Of a stretch of DNA of 64,000 nucleotides, positions 31,995 through 40,909 are shown in pieces (the first letter of the stretch is position 1; each line of letters begins with the position of its first letter). Where the stretch lies: the NCBI GenBank assembly GCA_019510435.1, contig JAEKKJ010000018.1, forward strand, positions 1 to 64,000. The letters are read 5' to 3'. The stretch is from Caulobacterales bacterium. GTDB taxonomy: Bacteria; Pseudomonadota; Alphaproteobacteria; Caulobacterales; Caulobacteraceae. A program made the position numbers and the translations under genes. The notes beneath the pieces were generated by a model, which saw nothing but the letters and a program-made list of their open reading frames with translations, did no database searches and was not told where the DNA came from.

Positions 31995-33299
31995 TCAGAA
32001 GGCCAGGGTCACCAGCATCGCCACCACCGAGGCGCCCATCACCACTGTCGCGGCCCAGCCGAACACCCGCAGCCCCAGGCCGGCGGTGAAGCGGCCCATC
32101 TGCGAGCGGCGGCTGGCCACCAGCATCATGGCCACCATAATCGGGACCGCGACGATCCCGTTGACCACGGCGCTCCAGAACAGCGCCCGCATCGGGTCGA
32201 TCGGCGACCAGTCGATCAGCAGGCCCAGCAGCGTGGCGATGCCGATCACCGTGTAGAAGCCCACGGCTTCCCACGGCTTGTACTCCAGTCCGCATTCCCA
32301 GCCCTGGGACTCGCCGATCGCATAGGCGGCCGAGCCCGCCAGGACCGGCACGGCCAAGAGGCCTGTGCCGACGATGCCCAGGCTGAACAGCACGAAGGCG
32401 AAGGGCCCCGCCACCGGCCGCAGCGCCTCGGCCGCCGCCGCGGCGGTGTCGATCTGGGTGTGGCCGGACGCGTGCAGCGTCGCGGCCGTGGAGATCATGA
32501 TCGCCATGGCGATGAGGTTGGAGATCGCCATGCCGGAGAAGGTGTCGATCCGGATGCGCGCCAGCTCGCGCCGCCCCTGGCGCGGCGCCTCCTTGAGGGG
32601 CTCGGCCTTGGGGTCTTCCTCGATCTCCTCCACCTCCTGGGCGCTCTGCCAGAAGAAGAGGTAGGGGCTGATGGTGGTGCCGAAGACGGCGACGATGGTC
32701 ACCACCGCGTCCTTGGTGAAACTGGCCGGGCCGGGGATGAGGCCGCGGGCCGCCGCGCCCCAGTCGATCCGCACCGCGAACAGCACCGCCACATAGGCCA
32801 AGAGGGTCAGGGTCAGCCACTTCAGGACCTTGGCGTAGGCGCCGTAGGAGATGAACAGCTGCAGGCCCAGCGACACCAGCGCGAACAGCAGCGTGAAGAC
32901 ATGGCGGTCGAAGCCGGCGGCCAGGTGGGCCGCCTCGCCCATGGAGGCGAGGTCGGCTCCGATATTGATGGTGTTGGCCATGAACAGCAGGGCCACCAGG
33001 GTGGTGACCGCCCAGCCTGGCAGCACGGCCGACAGGTTCTTGGCCAGTCCCGCCCCGGTCACGCGCCCGATCCGGGCGCTGGCCAGCTGGATCGCGGTCA
33101 TCAGCGGATAGGTGAGCAGCAGCGTCCAGAGCAGGCCGAAACCCAGCTGCGCGCCGGCCTGGGAGTAGGTGGCGATGCCGCTGGGATCGTCATCCGCGGC
33201 GCCGGTGACCAGCCCGGGGCCCAGCTGCTCAAGCAGGGCGACCTTGCGGACACGCTGTTTGATCGTCGGCAAGGCGCCCTCCAGCTGTGGTCGGCCCAT
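31995..33299 (-). CDS. Nramp-related metal ion transporter with atypical ion-site motifs
   Basis: 434 residues with about 11 membrane helices in the Nramp/LeuT fold. The first helix has GPGLVTGAADDDPSGIATYS and the sixth VAVFGTTISPYLFFWQSAQE. In canonical Mn2+/Fe2+ Nramps these positions read DPGN and a Met-containing MPH motif. Here the Asn is replaced and the helix-6 Met is absent (TISPY), as in Nramp-related carriers proposed to move Mg2+ or Al3+ instead. A long acidic cytoplasmic loop (EVEEIEEDPKAE) follows helix 6. Monocistronic. Confidence 0.85.
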   Translation of the reverse strand: MGRPQLEGALPTIKQRVRKVALLEQLGPGLVTGAADDDPSGIATYSQAGAQLGFGLLWTLLLTYPLMTAIQLASARIGRVTGAGLAKNLSAVLPGWAVTTLVALLFMANTINIGADLASMGEAAHLAAGFDRHVFTLLFALVSLGLQLFISYGAYAKVLKWLTLTLLAYVAVLFAVRIDWGAAARGLIPGPASFTKDAVVTIVAVFGTTISPYLFFWQSAQEVEEIEEDPKAEPLKEAPRQGRRELARIRIDTFSGMAISNLIAMAIMISTAATLHASGHTQIDTAAAAAEALRPVAGPFAFVLFSLGIVGTGLLAVPVLAGSAAYAIGESQGWECGLEYKPWEAVGFYTVIGIATLLGLLIDWSPIDPMRALFWSAVVNGIVAVPIMVAMMLVASRRSQMGRFTAGLGLRVFGWAATVVMGASVVAMLVTLAF

Positions 33300-33525
33300 G
33301 GCGCCGCTCCGGGCAGGAAAGCCGCTCGCGCCCGCCAGGTTCCAGATTCGCCGCGTTAAGGTTCAACAAAGGATACTGAACCTAGCTGGGCCTTGGAATT
33401 CTCCATTTGGGGCAGCCAGGGGAATGAGGTTCTCCGTCCGAGCCCGTCGGCGGCGAATCCGACAATGATTTTTCCCCGGAATTCGCCATCCTGGGTTCGA
33501 CCACACCAGTTCGGGATCCGGCGAG

Positions 33526-33783
33526 ATGTTCAAGGCCTTCACCCAGCACCCCGCCAGCGTCGGTGAGAGCTATTTCGAGCACATGGGCATGGCGTTCGGC
33601 TTTGCCGCCACCCTGGCCGTGGGCGCGGTCTGCTGCGCCCTGCACGGGATCTTCCCGTTCGCCTTCCAGACCTCCGGCAGCCGCCGCATCCGCGCGCTCT
33701 ATGTGCGGATGGTCACCCACCGCGCGCCGCACCGGCCGGAGCCGGCGGCGGCGGACGACCACGCGGCCGGGGCCTACATCTAG
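33526..33783 (+). CDS. DUF6356 family small membrane protein
   Basis: 85 residues. FTQHPASVGESYFEHMGMAF, then GFAATLAVGAVCCALHGIFP and FAFQTSGSRRIRALYVRMVT, is the DUF6356 pattern with one or two membrane helices. Function unknown; frequent in Alphaproteobacteria as a single gene. It ends 3 bp before the converging M13 peptidase gene. Confidence 0.85.
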   Translation: MFKAFTQHPASVGESYFEHMGMAFGFAATLAVGAVCCALHGIFPFAFQTSGSRRIRALYVRMVTHRAPHRPEPAAADDHAAGAYI

Positions 33784-33786
33784 GCG

Positions 33787-35895
33787 CTACCAGATCTTCA
33801 CGCGCTGCTCGGGGGCGACATAGAGCTTGTCGCCGGGCTGGACGTCGAACGCCTGGTACCAGCCGGGGACGTTCCGGATCGTGCCATTCACCCGGTAGAG
33901 CGCCGGCGAGTGCGGGTCGGTGGCCAGGCGCTGGCGCAGCTGCTCGTCGCGGATCTTCTCGCGCCACACCTGGGCCCAGCCCAGGAACACCCGCTGGTCG
34001 CCGGTCAGCCCGTCGATCACCGGCGCGGGCTGGCCTTTCAGCGAGGCGTGGTAGGCGTCGAGCGCCAGCGACAGCCCGCCCATGTCGCCGATGTTCTCGC
34101 CCATGGTCAGGAAGCCCTGGACATGGGCGCCGGGCAGGGGCTCGAACGCCGAGTACTGGGCGCCCAGCCGGTCGCGCTGGGCGTTGAACTTGGCCGCGTC
34201 CTCCGCCGTCCACCAGTCGCGCAGCACGCCGTCGCCGTCCGACTTGCGACCCTGGTCGTCGAAGCCGTGGCTGATCTCGTGGCCGATCACCCCGCCGATG
34301 CCGCCGTAGTTGATCGCCGGGTCCGCATTGGGATCGAAGAACGGCGCCTGCAGGATCGCCGCCGGGAACACGATCTCGTTGTTCGGCGGGTTGTAGTAGG
34401 CGTTCACGGTCTGCGGGGTCATGCCCCACTCGGCCTTGTCCACCGGCCCGTTGAGGCGCGCCGCCTGCCGGCGCCAGTCGAAGGCGCCCGCGCGGATGGA
34501 ATTGCCGTAGAGGTCGTCCGCCTTCAGCTCCAGCTTGCCGTAGTCGCGCCACTTGTCGGGGTAGCCGATCTTGACGCCGAACTTGGAGAGCTTCTCCAGG
34601 GCCTTGGCCTTGGTGTCGGCGCCCATCCAGTCCAGGTTCTCGATCCGGGCCTTCAGCGCCGTGCGGATGTCGGACACCAGCAGCACCATCTTGGCCTTGG
34701 ATTCCGGCGGGAAGTAGCGGGTCACATAGGCGCGGCCCACGGACTCCCCGATCGCCGCGTCCATGAACGCCACCGCCCGTTTCCAGCGCGGCCGCTGCTC
34801 CGGCTGGCCGGACAGCTCCTTGGCGCGGAAGGCGAAGTTGGCGTCCACGAAGCGCTTCGACAGCAGCGGCGCGGCGCCATCGGCCAGGTGGAAGGCCTGC
34901 CAGGCCTTCAGCGTCGCCAGCGGGGTGTCCTGGTAGATCGCCGCATACTTCGGGAAGGCGGTGTTGGTGGTCACCACGATGCGGTCCACGCCCTTGGGCA
35001 GCTCGGTCTGGGCCAGGTAGCGGTTCCAGTCGAAGCCGGGCGTATAGGCGGCGAGCTCCGCCACGCTCATGGGATTGTAGGTCTTGTCGCGGTCGCGCCG
35101 CTCGACGCGCGTCCAGCTGACCTCGGCCAGCCTGGTCTCGAAATCGACGATGGCCTTGGCGTTCTCGGCCGGCTTCTCCCAGCCGGCCAGGGTCAGGATC
35201 TGCTGTACGTAGGCCTGGTACTTGGCCTTCTTGTCCGCGAACTCGGGCTTCAGATAGTAGTCCCGGTCAGGCAGGCCGAGACCGCCCGTGGCCGCGCCGA
35301 CCATGTACTTGGTCGGGGCCTTGGAATCGATGCTGACGAACACCGGCAGCAGCGAGGTGAAGCCGGTGGTGTTGGCCTTGCCCATCAGGGCGGTGAACTC
35401 GTCCTTGGTCTTCACCTTGCGGATCTGCGCCAGCTCGGGCGCGATCGGCTTGGCGTCCAGCTTGTCGGCCAGGGCCTCGTTCATGAAGGCCCTGTAGCCA
35501 GCGGCGATCTTGGCGGCGTCCGGGTCGGCCAGCTTGCCGGCGGCGGCGTCGTCCAGGATGGCGTGGACCCGGGCCTCCGACAGCACCGACAGCTTGTCGA
35601 AATTGCCGAAGCGGGTGCGGTCGGCGGGGATCTCGGTGCGCTCGGCCCACTTGCCGTTGGCGAACTTGAAGAAGTCGTCGCCCGGCTTGACGCTGCGGTC
35701 CATGCCGGTCTCGTCGAAGCCCCAGGTCCCGTACTTGGGCGAGGCGAGGGACGCTGCATCGCCACCCGCCGTCTCCGTCGCCGCGAACAGGGCCCGCGGC
35801 GCAGCGGGGTTGGCCGCATCCGCCGAACCGGCGGCCAGGGCGAGGACTCCGGCGGCCGCCGCCGACAGCAGGATCTTGCGCGATTGGGGCATCAT
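33787..35895 (-). CDS. M13 family zinc metallopeptidase (neprilysin-like)
   Basis: 702 residues with a signal peptide (residues about 1-27, ending GSADAA). The zinc site is GVIGHEISHGFDDQGRKSDG near residue 540, with the downstream Glu in MGENIGDMGGLSL near 599. The N-terminal Peptidase_M13_N domain starts after DDFFKFANGKWAERTEIPAD, and substrate-binding NAYYNPPNNEIVFPAAILQ precedes the zinc motif. The protein ends PEQRVKIW, the usual M13 tail (eukaryotic members end CxxW). Periplasmic or secreted degradation of short peptides. MMP at the start gives two possible ATGs. Confidence 0.96.
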   Translation of the reverse strand: MMPQSRKILLSAAAAGVLALAAGSADAANPAAPRALFAATETAGGDAASLASPKYGTWGFDETGMDRSVKPGDDFFKFANGKWAERTEIPADRTRFGNFDKLSVLSEARVHAILDDAAAGKLADPDAAKIAAGYRAFMNEALADKLDAKPIAPELAQIRKVKTKDEFTALMGKANTTGFTSLLPVFVSIDSKAPTKYMVGAATGGLGLPDRDYYLKPEFADKKAKYQAYVQQILTLAGWEKPAENAKAIVDFETRLAEVSWTRVERRDRDKTYNPMSVAELAAYTPGFDWNRYLAQTELPKGVDRIVVTTNTAFPKYAAIYQDTPLATLKAWQAFHLADGAAPLLSKRFVDANFAFRAKELSGQPEQRPRWKRAVAFMDAAIGESVGRAYVTRYFPPESKAKMVLLVSDIRTALKARIENLDWMGADTKAKALEKLSKFGVKIGYPDKWRDYGKLELKADDLYGNSIRAGAFDWRRQAARLNGPVDKAEWGMTPQTVNAYYNPPNNEIVFPAAILQAPFFDPNADPAINYGGIGGVIGHEISHGFDDQGRKSDGDGVLRDWWTAEDAAKFNAQRDRLGAQYSAFEPLPGAHVQGFLTMGENIGDMGGLSLALDAYHASLKGQPAPVIDGLTGDQRVFLGWAQVWREKIRDEQLRQRLATDPHSPALYRVNGTIRNVPGWYQAFDVQPGDKLYVAPEQRVKIW

Positions 35896-36048
35896 CTATC
35901 GTTTCTCGATTGCAACACGGCGGGTTCCGCACTGGAACCGCGCATGCCGCGCAACAAAGGGGGGAAATCGATCCCGCGCAATGGGTTCGCGACCAACGGC
36001 CTCAGGCGCGCCTGGAACGGGGGGCAGAAAAGGGGAAAGCGGGGAAGG

Positions 36049-36756
36049 CTACCCGCCCAGGAGCCGCGCGTAGGTGCCGCGGATCACCGTGTAGCACTCG
36101 CAGGTCAGGGCCTGCAGCACCTGGCGGTCGAGGATGTCGACCACCCCGCGCCGATAGCGGATGGCGCCCTTGGCCTGCAGCGAGCGGGCGACGGCGGTGA
36201 CCGTCGTGCGCTGCACCCCCAGCATGTCGGCCAGGAACTCCTGGGTGAGCGCGACCGTGTCGCTGGAGATGCGGTCGTGGCAGGTCAGCAGCCAGCGGCA
36301 GAACCGCGCCTCCACCGAATGCAGGGCGTTGCAGGCCACCGACTGGATCGCATGCCCGAACAGCGCCTCGGTGTGGCGGTCGGCGAGGTCGCGCAGGTGG
36401 GCGCTCTTCTCCCAGGCCTCGTGCAGGCGCTCGGCCCCGATCCGCGCGGCGGTCAGCGGCGTCTGGACGATGGCGCGCGACAGCGACTGGCGCGGGGCCA
36501 CCGCCGCCATCAGCCCCAAGGCGCCTTCGGGCCCGATGGTGGCGCTCTCGATGGCCGCCCCGCTGTCCATCAGGGTCATCAGCGAAATGACCCCGTCGTG
36601 CGGGAAATAGACGTGGTCGATGGGGTCGCCCGGATCGTACAGCAGCCGGCCCCGCTCCAGGTCCACCTGGACGAGATGAGGCGCGACAAGCGCGTAGTCT
36701 TCCTTGGGCAGCGCTTCGAGAAGGCTGTTCTGCAACGCTGTAACGGGCCTTTGCAT
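36049..36756 (-). CDS. Crp/Fnr family transcriptional regulator
   Basis: 235 residues. An N-terminal cyclic-nucleotide-binding-type beta-roll (VDLERGRLLYDPGDPIDHVY, FPHDGVISLMTLMDSGAAIE, ATIGPEGALGLMAAVAPRQS) is followed by a long helix and a winged HTH (LTQEFLADMLGVQRTTVTAV, ARSLQAKGAIRYRRGVVDI). The phosphate-binding Arg of cAMP receptors is not evident, and no Cys cluster is seen as in Fnr, so the ligand is unknown. The HTH lies near residues 167-195. It resembles the Crp-type regulators that Caulobacterales carry in many copies. Confidence 0.9.
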   Translation of the reverse strand: MQRPVTALQNSLLEALPKEDYALVAPHLVQVDLERGRLLYDPGDPIDHVYFPHDGVISLMTLMDSGAAIESATIGPEGALGLMAAVAPRQSLSRAIVQTPLTAARIGAERLHEAWEKSAHLRDLADRHTEALFGHAIQSVACNALHSVEARFCRWLLTCHDRISSDTVALTQEFLADMLGVQRTTVTAVARSLQAKGAIRYRRGVVDILDRQVLQALTCECYTVIRGTYARLLGG

Positions 36757-37353
36757 CGGGGACTCGAAACGCCGCTCTACGGCTTGGGTTTCAAGTTATC
36801 GACGCGGCGGGCGGAGGACTGTCGAGCACTCGACACTCGTCGCGGTTGTCGGCGAAAAATAGAGGAAATGCCTGGGGCGAGCTTAGATAAAGTAGGCTGC
36901 GGCCAGGTCCCAAGCGTGTCGGATAGTCGACCCGACTATATCTAAAGCGGCTTTTCGGAGCCGAATCAGAACGAATCGATTTTGATCGCCCACGCCCCTG
37001 GAATCATCTGGGCAGCGCCGCGAAATGGTCCCAATGGGGCCGGCTTTCCTGCGCCTGCATCGCGACGTTCGACGAATTCGGGTCGCCTTTGCGGCGCCTT
37101 GTGCGACCGCGTGGCGGCTGCGAATTTCAATCCTGCGCCGGCGAACAGGCGCCCGGCAGCTTGATGACGTAGGTTAGGCGGTAAGCCACCAGCGCCACCA
37201 CCACCAACATCTGCAGGGCCGCACGGTCCTCGCGCCAGTGGCCCAGGCGCCGAAGGGCCGCATAGCGTATGGATGATTCTGCAGCTAGCGGCCCAGCGCC
37301 TTGACCGCGGGCCGCGCGTCCCCAAATCCTGGCGCGAAGTCCGGAGACTACCG
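36757..37353. other. 597-bp intergenic region with two palindromes
   Basis: No confident gene. It contains a 14-bp palindrome GTCGAGCACTCGAC (36821-36834) and an inverted repeat ATAGTCG-ACC-CGACTAT (36923-36939), both upstream of the Crp-type gene. The stretch 36840-36980 is AT-richer than its surroundings. A short reading frame on the minus strand at about 37136-37265 encodes a hydrophobic stretch (QMLVVVALVAYRLTYVIKLP) with no clear start, perhaps a small membrane peptide or a relic. Confidence 0.5.
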
Positions 37354-37878
37354 ATGTTCCGCCAGGCCGCCTCAGCGCTCCTCGCCCTCGCCGCCGCCGC
37401 GGCCTTCTGCCTGCCCGCCGCCGCCGCGCCGGCCCCCAAGGTCAGCATCCGCGACTACAGCCAGCTGAAGACGCCGCTGCCCTATCCCTACGACGAGAAG
37501 GCCGACGCCAACGCCCAGCTGGAGAAGGCCATCGCCCGCGCCAAGGCCAGCCACAAACGCGTGCTGGTGGACCTGGGCGGCAACTGGTGCGGCGACTGTC
37601 GGATCCTGGCGGCGACCCTGGAGCTGCCGGAGATGAAGAGCTTCGTCGGCAAGCACTTCGAGATGATCAGCGTCGATGTGGGCCGCTTCGACAAGAACCT
37701 GCAGATCCCGGCGCGCTACGGCATCCACGAGCGGCTGGAAGGCGTGCCTGCGGTGCTGGTGATCGACCCGGCCACCGACAAGCAGCTGGTGGGCAAGGCC
37801 GACGTCGCCGCCCTCGCCGACGCCCGCCACATGCAGCCCCAGGACCTGGCCGACTGGCTGGCCAAGTACGCGAAGTAG
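37354..37878 (+). CDS. Secreted thioredoxin-fold protein with WCGDC motif
   Basis: 174 residues from the ATG at 37354 (GGAG upstream). Signal peptide to about residue 28, then a helical entry (ANAQLEKAIARAKASHKRVL) and the active site VLVDLGGNWCGDCRILAATL. The cis-Pro strand is VPAVLVIDPATDK. The WCGDC form belongs to thioredoxin-like proteins (Thioredoxin_7 type) in the periplasm, probably a disulphide reductase or chaperone. It converges on the amidohydrolase gene with a 44-bp gap that holds GC-rich inverted repeats. Confidence 0.85.
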   Translation: MFRQAASALLALAAAAAFCLPAAAAPAPKVSIRDYSQLKTPLPYPYDEKADANAQLEKAIARAKASHKRVLVDLGGNWCGDCRILAATLELPEMKSFVGKHFEMISVDVGRFDKNLQIPARYGIHERLEGVPAVLVIDPATDKQLVGKADVAALADARHMQPQDLADWLAKYAK

Positions 37879-37922
37879 GCCCGTGCGCGCGCCCGGCCCT
37901 CGCCGGGACGCGGCCGGCCGGG

Positions 37923-39569
37923 TCACTGGTTGCGGTAGACCACCTGGCCGTCCACCATGGTGAGCACCGCGTGGCCCTGGGGGATCTGCTCCTCCGGCGC
38001 GGTCATCAGGTCGACGGAGAAGCCCGACAGGTCGGCCCGCTTGCCCACCTCGATCGTGCCCAGCTCCTTCTCGGCGAAGCGGGCGTAGGCGGACGACGAG
38101 GTGAAGAGCTTCAGCGCCTCCTCCCGGCTCAGCCGCTCCTCGGGATGCCAGTCGGGGGCGGAGGCGCCCTTCAGGTCCTTGCGCACCACGGCGGCGTAGA
38201 ACTCGATCAGCGGATTGCCCCGCTCCACCGGCGCGTCCGAGCCGCCCACCACCACCGCCCCGGCGTCCAGCAGGCTCTTCCAGGCATAGGCGCCCTTCAG
38301 CCGGGCCTCGCCCAGGCGGGCCGGGGCGAAGTGGAAGTCCCCGATGGCGTGGCTGGGCTGCATGGAGGCGATCACGCCCAGCTGGGCGAAGCGCGGGATG
38401 TCGGCGGGGCGCAGGATCTGGGCGTGCTCGATCCGCCACCGCAGGCCCTTCACGCCCTGCTCGGCGTAGAGGTCGAGGACGTTGGCGTTGCCCTTGTCGC
38501 CGATCGCGTGGACCGAGACCTGGATCCCGGCCGCCTTGGCCTTGGTCATGGCCGCGCGCATCACCTCCGGCGGCGTGCGCATCAGGCCGCTGGTGGCCGG
38601 CGCATCGGCGTAGGGCGCGAACAGGAGCGCGCCGCGCGAGCCCAGGGCGCCGTCCTCATAGAGCTTGATGTCGCGGGTGGTGATCCGCCCGTCCGGGGTC
38701 TGGCGCGGGCCGTGGGCGAAGAGCGGGTCGGCCTGGTCGGCCTCGACGGCGTTGTAGACCCGCAGCGGCGCCTGGCCCTCGGCGTCCATCTTCTCCAGCA
38801 GGAGCACGTCGTTCCAGTTGACGCTCATGGAATGCGCGCCGGTCCAGCCGTAGCGGGTCTCGACCTTGAACGCCGCCTCGAACCGGACCCGGCGGTCGGC
38901 CTCGGTCGGGGCCTTCCGCAGCGGGGCCACCAGGCGCATGGCGTTGTCCACGAGCATGCCGGTCAGCCGCCCGTCGGCGTCCTTCAGGATCGCCCCGCCC
39001 TCGGGCGCGGCCGTGTGCTCGTCGATGCCGGCCGCCTTCAGCGCCGCGGTGTTGGCGACCACCGCGTGGCCATCGGCCCGGCCCAGCAGCACCGGCTGGT
39101 CGCCGCTGATGGGGTCTATGTCCTTGCGGTCCAGGAAGCGCCCCTCGGGCCAGCCGGTCTCGATCCAGCCGCGGCCCCAGACCACGCCTGTGGGCCGGTG
39201 CTCGGCCAGATAGGCCTTCACCCGTCCGGCCGCTTCGGCCGCGGAGCGCGCGCCTTCGAGGCTCAGGGTCAGTTCGCGCTCGCCGATCCCGTCGAGGTGG
39301 GCGTGGCTGTCGGTGAAGCCGGGAAAGAGCGCGGCGCCGGCCAGGTCGATCACCTGGGTCTTCTCGCCCACCTGGGTCTCGGCCTCATGGCGGCTGCCGA
39401 CGTAGGCGATGCGTCCGGCCCTCACCACCACCGCCTCCACCTTGGCCGGCGTGACGCCGGTGTAGATCGGGCCGCCCCAGATCACGAGGTCGGCGGCCGC
39501 GGCGAGGGCGGAGGTGGCGGGGACGGACGTGGCGAGGAGCGCAACGGCCCCGGCAAGGAGGAGTCTCAT
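37923..39569 (-). CDS. Secreted amidohydrolase, YtcJ/imidazolonepropionase-like (AmiH 3)
   Basis: 548 residues with a signal peptide (LLLAGAVALLATSVPATSAL). Metal-dependent hydrolase of the amidohydrolase superfamily: ALFPGFTDSHAHLDGIGERE with the HxH metal pair near residue 85, VSVHAIGDKGNANVLDLYAE, WRIEHAQILRPADIPRFAQL with the metal His, and GSDAPVERGNPLIEFYAAV with the catalytic Asp. This is the YtcJ-like branch common in Caulobacterales and Sphingomonads, usually periplasmic; substrates are unknown N-acyl or cyclic amide compounds. Confidence 0.92.
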   Translation of the reverse strand: MRLLLAGAVALLATSVPATSALAAAADLVIWGGPIYTGVTPAKVEAVVVRAGRIAYVGSRHEAETQVGEKTQVIDLAGAALFPGFTDSHAHLDGIGERELTLSLEGARSAAEAAGRVKAYLAEHRPTGVVWGRGWIETGWPEGRFLDRKDIDPISGDQPVLLGRADGHAVVANTAALKAAGIDEHTAAPEGGAILKDADGRLTGMLVDNAMRLVAPLRKAPTEADRRVRFEAAFKVETRYGWTGAHSMSVNWNDVLLLEKMDAEGQAPLRVYNAVEADQADPLFAHGPRQTPDGRITTRDIKLYEDGALGSRGALLFAPYADAPATSGLMRTPPEVMRAAMTKAKAAGIQVSVHAIGDKGNANVLDLYAEQGVKGLRWRIEHAQILRPADIPRFAQLGVIASMQPSHAIGDFHFAPARLGEARLKGAYAWKSLLDAGAVVVGGSDAPVERGNPLIEFYAAVVRKDLKGASAPDWHPEERLSREEALKLFTSSSAYARFAEKELGTIEVGKRADLSGFSVDLMTAPEEQIPQGHAVLTMVDGQVVYRNQ

Positions 39570-39655
39570 GCGGCGACGCTAGCGGGGCCGTAGCTGCGCC
39601 GCCAGCCCGGCCGTCCGAAAAGCGCCAATCCGCCCCGGCGCCTCTAGTCGGCGCC

Positions 39656-39832
39656 CTAGTGAGCGCTATCTCCGCCCAACACGTGTTCGTAGATCGCCTT
39701 TGCGGCGCCCGCCACATTGCCGGCCACGGTCCGCAGCGCGGCCTCGCCGACCAGGGTCTCGGCCTGTTCGGAGAGCTTGTAGAGCTCCTCCGCCACCTCG
39801 GCGAGTTTCAGATAGACGTCCCGGTCGTTCAT
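39656..39832 (-). CDS. Small conserved alpha-helical protein, unknown
   Basis: 58 residues, MNDRDVYLKLAEVAEELYKL, then SEQAETLVGEAALRTVAGNV and a C-terminal AKAIYEHVLGG helix. Entirely helical, no membrane segment. AGAGG lies upstream of the ATG. It is divergent from the degenerate sensor kinase gene with only 60 bp between starts, so shared regulation is plausible. No family recognised. Confidence 0.6.
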   Translation of the reverse strand: MNDRDVYLKLAEVAEELYKLSEQAETLVGEAALRTVAGNVAGAAKAIYEHVLGGDSAH

Positions 39833-39892
39833 CGCGGCCTCTTGCATCCTTCGCTGAAGCACACCGCGCGACCCTGTGCTAGAGGGCGTGAA

Positions 39893-40897
39893 ATGCATCT
39901 CAATTCCGCGCCGCTCCGCGCGCCGCCGCTTGGGTCGGCCCTGCGCTGGGTCTGGACCGCCGCCCTGGTGGCGATGGCCTTCCTCATCCGCCTCATGTTC
40001 GAGCCCGTCCTCGCGGGCGCCCTGGCCTATTCCACCTTCTATCCGGTCGTCATCCTGGCGGCCTATGCGTTCGGTCGCTGGCCGGCCACCGCAGCGGCCC
40101 TCGCCGGGGCGGGCCTGGCGCTGTTCTGCTTCGTGGAGCCGGCCTTCGCGTGGAAAGCTCCGGCCAACGCCATCACCGGCTTCGTCTTCTTCCTGCTCAC
40201 CTGCTCGGTGGCGATCCTGGTGATCGACGGCCTGGTCAGCGCCCTGCGCCGGGTGTCGCACGAACTGGGCCGGGCCCAGGCGGTGGCCGATGGCCACGCG
40301 GGCCTGTTCCGCGAGCTCAACGAACGGATGACCCACCACATGCGCCTGGTGGCCGGCGTCCTGGCCCTGCAGGCCAAGGGCGAGCCGGAGCCGCAGGTGG
40401 CCGACAGCCTGAAGCGGGCCATGGAGCGCTCGTTGCTGATCTCGCGGGTCCATCGCGAGCTGGGCGGCCACACCGACCAGGCGGTGGAGTTCGACGCCTT
40501 CGCCGGCGCCCTGGCCCGGGCGGTCTGCGCGGCGCGCAACGTCCCGGGCGACCGCGTGGAGGTGGAGCCGTCCGGCGCGCGCCTCAGCGCGGAGGACACC
40601 ACCTCGCTGGGCGTGGCCCTGGCGGAGTGCCTGGGCGCCCTGATGGACGCCGGCGTCTCCGGCAAGCTGCGCCTGCGCCTGGGCGCCGGGGAGCGGCTGG
40701 CCGAGGTCGCCATCTCCCAGGCCGAGGGGGCCGAGGCCGCGCTGGTGTCGGTGACCAATGGCTATCTGCTGCGGGCCATGGCCGAGCAGCTGGGCGCGGC
40801 GGTGGCCCTGCGCGCGGATGCGGCGGGCTCGGCCCTGGTCCTGACCATCCCGCGCGCCGCCGCGGCCGGGACGGGCCCGGCCGCGACGCTGCACTGA
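39893..40897 (+). CDS. HisKA_2-type sensor kinase homologue with degenerate active sites
   Basis: 334 residues from the ATG at 39893. Four membrane helices in about residues 18-120 form a DUF4118/MASE-like sensor (LAYSTFYPVVILAAYAFGRW). Then comes a HisKA_2-like dimerisation helix, LFRELNERMTHHMRLVAGVL. In active relatives this reads ExxHRVKNNLQ with the phospho-His before the Arg; here that position is Glu144. The ATPase-like C-terminus keeps the spacing but has AECLGALMDA where the N-box Asn should be, and no DxGxG box. It may be a pseudokinase or a phosphotransfer scaffold (inference). Confidence 0.75.
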   Translation: MHLNSAPLRAPPLGSALRWVWTAALVAMAFLIRLMFEPVLAGALAYSTFYPVVILAAYAFGRWPATAAALAGAGLALFCFVEPAFAWKAPANAITGFVFFLLTCSVAILVIDGLVSALRRVSHELGRAQAVADGHAGLFRELNERMTHHMRLVAGVLALQAKGEPEPQVADSLKRAMERSLLISRVHRELGGHTDQAVEFDAFAGALARAVCAARNVPGDRVEVEPSGARLSAEDTTSLGVALAECLGALMDAGVSGKLRLRLGAGERLAEVAISQAEGAEAALVSVTNGYLLRAMAEQLGAAVALRADAAGSALVLTIPRAAAAGTGPAATLH

Positions 40898-40909
40898 GAA
40901 GCCTAGGCC

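Noticed and set aside
33910-36945. A 1011-codon open frame on the plus strand
   Set aside because: It lies opposite the M13 peptidase and Crp-type genes and reads as His/Gly/Arg-rich sequence with no domain; the antisense strand of high-GC coding DNA gives such long frames by chance.
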